Under the pieces are notes generated by a model. It saw only the letters and a list, made by a program, of their open reading frames with translations, had not been told where the DNA came from and did not search any database. From Pithys albifrons albifrons (Eukaryota; Chordata; Aves; Passeriformes; Thamnophilidae), in NCBI RefSeq assembly GCF_047495875.1, contig NC_092471.1, forward strand, positions 9,755,001-9,819,000: 64,000 nt of DNA, written 5' to 3'. This document shows positions 54,296-64,000 of the stretch, one piece after another (position 1 is the first letter of the stretch; each line of letters begins with the position of its first letter). The translations under genes and the position numbers were made by a program.

Positions 54296-57200
54296 GCTTT
54301 TAAGTTAGAATGTATGTTAATGGGGACATCATGTTTAAGGAAAATCAGAACAGGTAAACCATACCCAGAATCAAATCAAATCTATCCAAGTATATGCAGG
54401 ATGAAAGGATATCAATATTGCAAGTATATCCAGGTTCAAATCATGGATATACTACCCTACATTTCCAAGTCAATACAATAGGCTGTGCTTGAAGCATGGT
54501 ACATTTCACTTGTTCCCCTGGCACAGAGCACAACACACACACAAGGTTGATTAATATTTAGAGTAAAGCCAAACCTTCAGTTTCTACTAACTCTTCTCTA
54601 GTGTAAATTACTCTTTAGCTTCAGATTGTCAGAATGTCTTTCTACACATTGTCTCTCAAGAACTTACAGTTGACACCTGATTTGAAAGAGCATCACTCAC
54701 CAACAGTTTGCTCCCTTTTCCACAAGCCTCTCGGGGAAAAATGGGGTTTATGTGATTTATCTCTTTATTAGCTGGCAGTAGTGTACCCTTAGGCCAACAA
54801 TGTTTAGGATAAAGACTCATATAGGTTACCTCTATATTGTAAGGTATGCCCTTGGTTGGCATTTTATTTAAGTGGATTTTACTTAAGTCAATTTACAACT
54901 GAGCTGCTCTGGATTCTCTGGCATCTGTCTGGGTTCCTCAGATGACTGTTATTCAGGCAAGGGTTTTTTTAGGCTCATGGCTGTAATGTAGACTTCAAGG
55001 CTTAACAATTTTATCTTTGACAAAAAGATCTGTAAGACCATCAATTACTTAACTCTTTCAGGGTTGGGGAACCATTGCTTGAGGTTCAGGTAAAATTGTT
55101 ACAAAGTAGTTGCTTTGGTTGGATCAGTTTATGCTCTGAGTGGCTCCATTCACTGGAATGAAATGCCAGTTACACATAGTGATAGGAAGGTACTGTCAGC
55201 TTGTACGGGTAGTTCTGTCACTGCACTAAGGGAACATCACTCATCCTATATTTTCCCACTTGACTGCTTTTACGGTATAAATAGGTGGACACTCAGATTT
55301 TTATCACACACCAGAGACTGGAGGCAAGTTCAAAGTTTGTTTTACATATCTCCTGTTTGCAGAATCAATTGTGGCTTTCAGGGCTTCAGCAGTTTGCTTG
55401 ATCATGTACTTTAGAGAGATTTGAATGAGTTGCAACTCACTGCTTCAGCTGATGCTCCAACAAATTGTTTTCCTGCATGACTTCAGTGAGGTTCTTTCCA
55501 GGACTCTGACAGAATGACTAATGTAGCTACAGATCTTGACTGTCACTTTAATGTCTTTTCAACATTGTTTTTATCCAGCAGCAAATCAGCTAAGAGAAAG
55601 TCTAAGCAGCATGTAAAACATGTTAGAAACCCAGAGAGACTCTCTGACTTCTGTGTTGCTTGAAATTGTTGCTTGGTGTTAAAAAGACTGGAATGGCATA
55701 GTAATGCATAAGGTCTCACAAGAGCCATGGTTAAGTATTCTGGAGCTCATTTAGACTCATGTGTATTCCTGCAAACTCTCCATCTCAAATTCCACCATTA
55801 GCTGGCAACCAGCCAAATGTCATAGCTGAGGAAGGGCCACACCTAAGATGGAAGTTAAGTGAGGAAAGCTGTCACACAGCAGGAATGAACCAGGAGAACT
55901 CTGAGACCACCACAAATTGGCTTGCATTAGTTTTGTATTCGAATATGCAGTCATGTATGCATACAGAAGATCACCAGATTTCAGCTTTAAGTTCTGACTT
56001 GCTGTCCCTGGAAAATTTGTTAGTGGCAGTTTCATCTCTTACTTCCTACTGATCCTTCGTAGGGTCTCTACCACACTCTGGAAAAATAGCATCCTTTGGA
56101 ACCTGCAGACCTGTGCCAGGATCTGCACTGCTGACAGAGCTGATGAGCTCCATGACTCATTGCTTGTCTCCACAGACAGCTGTTTCCCTGCTACTTTCTG
56201 TTTGTCTTTGCTTGCTGGCTGCAGCTACATTTGCCTTCTGGTGCTCTTTCTTGCCTCCAAGGAAAGACATCAAACATGTTCTCACTGTATGGTGCAAAAT
56301 GTCGCTGAGAGATTAGCTATTTTCAAAATATATTTGATAGGAACTTTGTTCCAATTAATGTGAAATGTCTCAGCTGACAGATGAGTTGTCATCTTTTAGG
56401 GGGACTGCTTGTTAATGATCACAAATGAGTGTCCACTGTCTTGGAAGCAGACTCATCTGTCTCTCTGTTGTGTAGGTGTGCAGGAGGGAGTCTGGGTCAG
56501 AGCTGCACAATTGCACTCAGAGTGGGTAACTGAAGCCAGGGGAGAGCTACTGGAGGTGTTTCTGGGCAATTAGAACACCAGCTGAGCTATATGTCATATA
56601 GAAAGAACCCCTAATCAGAAGATACTGTTGGAATTAAGAGAAATACAAAGGCAAGTTTGAATGGGGACAGCTGAATTTGTTGTCACATCGCCCATATATT
56701 TATAATGCTGAAGTTACTGGAAAACACAGAAGTTCTACTTGTCCATCTGATTCTGTCAGAAGAGTGGGTCAAGTTTGGTCTGAAGGCTGTAAACTCTCAT
56801 TTTGAATAGCTGAAAGCCCATTGGAGCCAACAGAGGAAGGAAAAGCTCATTGGAACCAACAGTGCAGGAAAAGGTGTTTTAAGAGGCCAACTGTTACTGT
56901 TCTGTTACATACCCAGTCCTTCTCTTGTTTCATTCAGCCCATAAAGGGCATAATCGAACAAACTTGTCTGCAGAGGTCTTCAATCCTGTTGTTGGAAGGT
57001 TTGGGAATTCCTGTCCTGAAGTCATAAAATAGTCAGGTGGAGATTCTAGTTCTTGGGAAGATAAAGCCAGAACTTCACGGGGACCTGCTTAGCTCAGCAT
57101 TTCTTTTGGAGAAAGGCAAATTCCTGAGCCAAACTTCAGCCACCTCTTCTGAAATTTTTGTCCTGCATCCTCTTCTTCACTTTAGTTTTACACTCAAAAT

Positions 57201-60200
57201 CTGGAATTTGGAAAGATACTCTTCGTAGGTCATGTGCGTCCTGAGCCACATGCAAGACCAAGACCTTGTCACAGGGGTAGGCACTGGACAAAGAAAGAAA
57301 GCTTTAAATCCAACAAGTGGCTTTATAATTAGTACTAATTTCAGAACTCAGGTTGAAATATTTACCTCTGAAAAAGTGTTCTCTCTGGTTGTTGGACCAA
57401 ATGCTGGAATTACAGCATGAAATTTTCTGGTATTTATAGGAGATAATGAACAATATGATCTTTTAGCCTTGAAATCTGTTAAATTGATGTTAAACAATAG
57501 TTTTAAATCATTTTCCTCTTCTTTCCATGAGCACTGCCAAGGAAGGGCTTGGCACTGAAATGGCTGTTATTTACATAGTGCCCTCAAGTACAGGAAGATA
57601 TGTGAGAAGCAAAATATATGTGACTCCAAAAGAACTTACCAACTTTGGATTGCTTTATAAATTCTTCAGTTTTTCAGTGTGTAACTGAATACAAACTCCA
57701 TCTGATTATCTGGATATGTTAAATCAATCAAGTGAATGTTAAGGTCCTGCTGGCTCCAGCAATTCAGCTGGAATTGAACTAGCAGAGACAATGCCCACAG
57801 CTGAGCTGACATCATTGTGAATGTCTCCAGTGTACAAATACAACAGAAAGAGAATGGGAATTAGACATTTTAATGTCAACTCTGTTAGAAGCACAGGAAA
57901 AAACGAATCATCATTGATCAAATAGAAACAGACAAGAAAAAAAGGGCAGAGATAGGGAAATCTTATTTTCAAGCTCCCAAAGGAAAAAAGAGGAAAGTGG
58001 AGATGAAAATAGCTTTCTACCAGGAAGAATGGGTTCTTAATAGGCCTTTAAAATAAAATGCATGAAACAGTGATGAAATGACTTTGCTGCATCTTTAAGG
58101 AGCTTGTTTTTGTCAGTCTGGGGTTATTTGAAAAAGGCCCTCTGCAGAAAATTTTGGTCTCAAATTATGGCTTTTCAGAGTCAGATTGCATAATTAAGAA
58201 GTGCCATTGTGAGCAGCAGTGACAGACAGCCCTGTGACATGCAGGGAAGCCAGAAGGGGTACCTTGCTCTTCTGGCACTGCCTTGCTGTGATTTGTGGAC
58301 GGTTTGTGGAGCCCACACACAGGACTAGGCTTGTGTTTTGGTTTACAGGAATTCTGATCTGGTCTCTGAGAAAATCTTCTTTTGACATTGCCTTGGTTTG
58401 GCACAAAAGCTTCTGGCATGGTGTTTATTGTAAAAAGGCCTTGTGGTGAGTGGTTGTTGTTACTATATGGAAGGATCTGTGAAGTTCTGTTGACATTAAC
58501 CCACTAAGGGAAGAGGAGAAAGAGGAAGGATGAAAATACCAAAACATCTGACAGGCCTGAATATCAGTAGCTTCTATGAGATGCTTTCTTGTAACAAATG
58601 TTGACATCCTTTCATTTTGCTAAGGAAATTGAGGTTTTGAAGTATCAGATTCTCCAAGCAGCCATTTGCTTTCCTATTCCACTGTTGAAAGAATAGACTC
58701 CTGAGTTGTATGTGCAGAGACAAAAATGTCTGCTAGATAAGTGTTTGCAACAAACTGGAATTACTAATGACGTTAGAGCAGAACTCAGAGCCCTGTGCTG
58801 CCACTGTAGATCTGTGCTTTATCAGAGAGTACCACAGACATTAAGTGCCTGGTCCTGCAGTGGGAAAAGAACTGTTTCCTCTTCAACTGCCAGCTGAGGA
58901 CCCCTGAAATAGAGCTTTGTCTGTGTAGAAGGGGATGCTGTCACTGCAGTGCTGTGATCAGGTGCAGGAGCTTTATGTTTCCTGGGGAAGCAGGGATGTG
59001 AGCAGTGCCAATAGCTCGGGAGCAGGGGTAGCACAGACTGCAGGCAACAGAGGAGAGCATACAAAGTCTGAGATTGCTGAGTTTGAGATGAGCAATGTGT
59101 CAGATTTCAGTTTATTTTTCTTTCAAACAGATGCTGACAGTGCTGTGTTGCCTCACAGGGGCTCAACCTGGCCTGTCCAAGGTTGCTGCCTGATTTCTTT
59201 CCGTTTGATTTGGAAACAGTGGGCTGTATTTAGACTTCTGACTTGCACAGCCTCCTGTTACTGCAGCTGCTGCGCTGCAGCTTTTGCAGAGGCTCTGCCT
59301 GTTGAGAACTAAACCACAGCACTCCCGTGCTCTGCCTTTTATTGGCCCTCATGGAGCCCTTTAGCAAATGTGCAGAAATGCACAGTGCTAAGGTGCACGG
59401 CTCAGCACTGTGGTTGTATCTACAGTGTGCCAGAGGCTTAATGGTGTGAGAAACACCGGGAGAAAGGCACCTGGGGGGAGCCTTCAGCGGTCCTGTCTTC
59501 CTGCAGGGTTGGCATGGAGGATGGCAGTGGTGTGAAGAGTATTTGTTCTGTTCACACCAACAGCACCTCCCAGCAGTCCTGTGAGGGCAGGCAGCAAGGC
59601 ATGGCCACTGCTGTGTGAGGCTGCACTACAGGCAGGTCACACTTCCTAATTCCCAAGGGAAGGATGTCCCCGGCAGTAAAGAGCGGGATCTGCTGAGAGG
59701 CAAGGGAGGGGATGCTACAGGCTGCATAGTCTTCTCTCTTCTCTACAGAACTTCCATGTACTTTATAGTTTCTATATGGGACTCTTTTTTTTTTTTTTTG
59801 TAATATGTGCAGTATCTAAAATGCTCATAATTTGGAGATTACACTCACAATTGAGACGCTGATAGGCTGGTACATGGGTAATGGTGCCCCAGTTCCTGCT
59901 CATATCTAAAAATCTATTTTAAGGTAAATAAAGCAGCAGCTGATTGCTACACCTCTGGGCTTAATTTTGCTATCTCATTATTCTGAGGATTTTTTCTTGA
60001 AGAGAAAATTATACATGCTTGGGTCACTTATATCAGCACAAGAGGATGTGAAGCTGCTGTGAAGGAATAGAAAAATCTCTTTAGGAATGTGAATTGTCAG
60101 TGATGTACAGTATCTATTTTCACTCTAAAAGATTAAATTAAAAGTGATAATTATGTGCTGTTTTTGCTGCTTAAGTAGTTTAATGCCATTATGACTGTGC

Positions 60201-63077
60201 TACTTAATGGAAAAGCTTAGAATCAGACTAGCATGGGAATACTACAAATTTTAATGGATTTCTTCTCAAGTCATTCTTCCTATTATGAAACAAACCCACC
60301 AAATATATATAACTAGGTCTTTGGATTCAATTATTAATCCTCTCTCCTAATTTGAAGAGCAAAACTACCACTTAACAGCAGTTCTCTGAAATAGAATTTT
60401 AATGATACTAGTCATCTCATAGTTGAACATGATTTTTCCTGATCAGAACAAAGTTAGAAGATTCTCAGTGCTGAATCAGTTTTAATTATTAATCTCAAAC
60501 AGGTAAAAAATATAGTGTCGACAGCATGTCTTGAACATCTGTCAAAGAAGCTGTCAGAAATGTTTTCCATGGGTTGTCATGTGTTACCTGGCTTCTTTGC
60601 ATGAGGAAGAGGCTTTCTTTCCATGGTATTGGAATGAGGTTGTAGAATTAATAGGAATAGGAAGAGAAATGTGCCATATACCTGAAAGGATTCTTATAGC
60701 CTGGTCCTGAAATTTTATGGTTCTAAACCAAATTTGATGGGCTTCATCATAATGTGATCCTGTCTCCCCAAGGAAATTTGCAGGCGTTAAGGTGAAAGGC
60801 TTTTTTTGATTTTGAAAGGAAGAAAAGGAAGCAAGTAGAAGACTGAATAGCTATGGGGGTCATCCTTTTACAGGTTGGTCCTAAAGCAAATGGGTTGAGG
60901 TATTGAGGTGGTGTAACTCATGCTCCTTGAATGTGAGTGGAGGTATTTATGGTTTATAGAGAGGTGATATTGGTTACACATTCAAAATCAGAAATAATCC
61001 CTTGTGGAAGCTCTGCAAAACTTCTCTAGGGCAAATACAGAGAGAGGTGGGAAGGCTCAGTTCAAAAAACCCTTCTGTTTTCAGTATTAGCCACATATTT
61101 TCAGCTGTTCATGCAGCTTGTTGTTCTCTGAGATTTTTTTATATCCCTTTTGAAGACTCTATTACTCAGGAGAGAATTTCCTCTTTGGGGTTAACTACCA
61201 AAGCTGCCTTGTTTCCTGTGTCTCATGGCAACCATCTTTTTGATTCCTAGGAAACTGAAGTTAGCATTTATTCCACAGAATGCATGTTATTTGGGACAAG
61301 AATAACTTACCGTCAGCAACTTCCTGACACATCTGAAAATCCAGTCACCTCTTTAGGCCAGCAAGATATCAGTCCTTCCTCATTGCTTCTGTTTTGGTGT
61401 TTTGTGCAACAGGAGTCAAATCAACACTGACCAAGAGGTTTATTTGGCCTGTTAGTAGTAAAGGTCTGCTCATTCTTCAGAGGATACCCAGTGTTACAGC
61501 CTGCCAATCTGTTTAGATTATTACATACTTTTCCTTTTCCATGTGCTTGTTTTTTGGTTTGGCTCTTTCCACACTTTAGTGACAAAAAGAGGTGTAACAC
61601 TCATATAATATGTTCCTTCAAGGTCTTTCTGATGGAAGTGTTGAGACTTCTTTACAGTTGCACTTGGTTTTGCTGACATACAGCAGGAAAACAGAGCAGT
61701 CTTACAGCTATGAACAAATACTGTGAGGTTAAATTATTTTCCCTTTGAAACCGAGAAATCGATATAAGCTGGCAGAAACACTCATATGCAAATGAGTTTT
61801 GAAAGGCTGACTCTGAGGTTCTCAGATGCTATTGGGATCAATGAAAATATTGCTGCTTCATTTTCTGCTGTGGTCCCAAATTGTCTGCCTGCAGTACTCA
61901 GGTTAATTATGGGAGTTTTCTTTGGTGATTTTCCTGGTTGGATGGCCATCAGGAATGACACCATGATCAACACTAATACAGGTCTTAATACTGTTCTCCC
62001 TCCTCAATTTGAAGTGAAAGGGAACTGGATGTGTGGGATCAAGCCCTCAATTTGTTACTTACACTTGATTTGAGGCTTAGGGTCCAAGGTTGGGCTAACA
62101 GGGTACCAGAATAACTCAGGCCTGTGAACAGCTCATCATGACAGACACAAAGCAATCGCGTCCAAGGCACAGCATGTTGGAAGTTTGCCACTTCCTTTCT
62201 CTTTCAGTCATGTTTTGCATTCTCACTTCTGTAAACAGTCTCTTCATCTCTTTGTGTGGCTATCTGGGCTTCCTGCCTGAAACCTTCCCAAATTCAAACT
62301 GCATTTGACAATAATTTTGTATTTCTGCTTGATACAAGTTTTCAAAGGAGCTTCACAGACACTAATCAGAGTAAAAATCCCAAACTAAAATCTGCCTTAT
62401 TCTAATGTTTCCTTTGGAAACCATTTAACTTCTACAAGCACACTTTGGCAGATGATGTGGTCCTTATAGTAATAAATCACAGGAACATAAGACACTTCAC
62501 TGCAGCTGTGACATGGCTAGTTAGCATCCTATTCAAGAAAAATGGCTTAGGCAGTGTATTTTCTTTCCTATACTGTGCTGTACCATTTCTCCCTCTTATA
62601 GATCAAGTGAAAAGACTCTCAGAATGCTCTTTAATTGTCTCCTTAGAGTTATAATCTGCAAATGCTTTTTTCTAAAAGATAAAAATACCCAAATCTTAAT
62701 AGAGTCTTTTTAAATGGCACATCAGTAACTCTCCAACCTCCTTCACGGTTTTGTAAATCTCTTTAATAAGGGTGAGAAGAAGCTTACAGAGGTCTCTTTG
62801 ATTAAAGGTTTGACCTGGAATTACTTTGAATTTGTATTATGGAGTCAGCAGGTTTACTGTGGTAAGTCTTAACAGAGAATTTTTTGAAGTGCTTTGCAGG
62901 TAGAGCTGTAAAGACAGTAAGTATTCTATAAAACTTGTTAAAACCACAACAGAGCCAGTTAAGCATCAGGGCACTGTGTTGAAAGGCCATATCCATACAG
63001 CACTGGGAACTGCCTTGCTAGTTTAAAGCCTGAATTTGCAAGTCTTGTGAGTGGGATTATATGGAACAATTTCAAGA
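54296..63077. other. Intergenic region with no recognised gene
   Basis: This lies above the C1GALT1C1 promoter. The sequence is AT-rich, with a T15-type run near 59788-59803 and one imperfect 31-bp duplication near 56822-56873. Open frames are short; the longest (plus, 58935-59312, 125 codons, and plus, 61786-62073, 95 codons) resemble no family I know. In human the next gene on this side is distant, so a gene desert is expected. Confidence 0.55.
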
Positions 63078-63125
63078 AAAGGAGGCTGGATTCAGTGATC
63101 CATGAGGTCCCTTCTGCCCTATGGC
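63078..63125 (+). mobile_element. Degraded CR1 3' end
   Basis: GGCTGGATTCAGTGATCCATG followed by AGGTCCCTTCTGCCC resembles the CR1 3' sequence (GACTAGATGATCT...GAGGTCCCTTCCAACC). The terminal ATTCTATG repeat is not intact, so the match is partial. Confidence 0.4.
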
Positions 63126-64000
63126 TGGGTTCTTGCAAGCTTGTAATCACTGAAAAATAACAGTTTTAAGAAATTACTCAACTCAGTAAGAAATATAGCA
63201 AGGACAGAGATTTTCAAGGAAATTAATATGCTCAATGCTTCATCTCCATGCATGACTTGGCTCAAAGGAAGCAACCAAGGACACAAAAGTCTGTGAGGCC
63301 TCTTAACCCCACTACTTTTGAGTCTTATGGGTATAAGTTTCCTAGAAGGTGATGTTCTCCTTAAGGTCACTTAACTCTCTGCTAACAGATTTGCTTTGTT
63401 GTCAGTAGTGATCCTGTAATTCTGAAGAATGGAAATGCTTCTCTGTAGGATGGGTGGTCTCAATTCCCTCTGCTATAACTCTTTGTAGAATCTCTAAAGC
63501 TGGGGCAAATCTTTCAGTATAGGGCAGTGAGTCTATCCTGTATTCATTCCACAATATTTAATGGTTGACTTCAGGAGTATTTAGGAGGAGAACCATCCAG
63601 CATGTACAGTACACGTTATGTCAGCGTCTCAGAAAGATCAGATTTTCCTTGGCAATGTCCTTTTTCTTTAGTTTTTGGTTTCATGGTTGGACTTCTTGGC
63701 ATGAATATATTAACAGCATTTCTGTAACTGCCAGTTAAGGACAGGAAATGAAAGCTTATAGAAGTCAGCTTTGCAGTATGGGTGGCCTTTGCTTTGCTCA
63801 GTCTGTTTGCAAGGTCTGTATGTCAGATGTCAACACTAAGGCAATGCTATCTCGCTACCAGTGATGATACATTTCATCCTTTTAGATGGATTGTCAGCTG
63901 CACCCAGCTCCTGCTGCTCTGCTTTGCCAACATGTCCGGATGTGCTCCTGCGGACCTGCCCTGTGCTGGAGGCAGGTGTGGGAAGCAGCCGGAAGGGGCT
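63126..64000. other. Intergenic, nothing recognised
   Basis: AT-rich unique sequence turning GC-richer in the last 120 bases. No coding exon could be supported before the window ends. Confidence 0.5.

Noticed and set aside
61786..62073. 95-codon plus frame with a hydrophobic stretch
   Set aside because: Open on both strands in part, no family resemblance, and no gene context. Too short to support.

Overview
The window is vertebrate genomic DNA, almost certainly from a bird. Two LINE fragments carry the avian-type CR1 3' end (inverted or direct copies of ATTCTATGATTCT), introns are short to moderate, and the gene order LAMP2 - CUL4B - MCTS1 - C1GALT1C1 is the one known from human Xq24. In birds this block lies on chromosome 4 or 4A; I cannot fix the species from sequence alone.

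Layout. Bases 1-5219 (minus) hold the first seven coding exons of LAMP2; the exons for the rest of the last luminal lobe, the membrane span and the tail lie beyond base 1. Bases 5300-13500 are intergenic, with a CR1 fragment and a possible old LTR. CUL4B (minus) runs from its stop at 17007 to its start at 38103, in 20 coding exons that join in frame to 889 codons, with a long AT-rich 3'UTR below it. MCTS1 (plus, 42720-48690) has six coding exons giving 181 codons and is head-to-head with CUL4B. C1GALT1C1 (minus, 51767-52723) has a single coding exon of 318 codons, preceded by a 5'UTR intron. Bases 54300-64000 hold no gene I can support.

The genes are housekeeping and unrelated in pathway: a lysosomal membrane glycoprotein, a ubiquitin-ligase scaffold, a translation reinitiation factor partner, and an ER chaperone for O-glycosylation. 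All four start in CpG islands, and each island carries its own GC-rich tandem repeat just upstream of the gene (26 bp, 42/168 bp, 39 bp and 12 bp units).

The most notable structures are two minor-spliceosome (U12-type) introns. One, in CUL4B, begins ATATCCTTT and by reading frame must end in AT, which would make it an AT-AT intron. The other, in MCTS1, begins GTATCCTTT. Also notable are a CUL4B start codon lying inside a splice acceptor, and an LTR-like module with TATA and poly(A) motifs on the C1GALT1C1 strand, upstream of an extra splice donor that could serve as an alternative first exon. No CRISPR array, operon, phage or bacterial feature is present, and no wholly new system was found.
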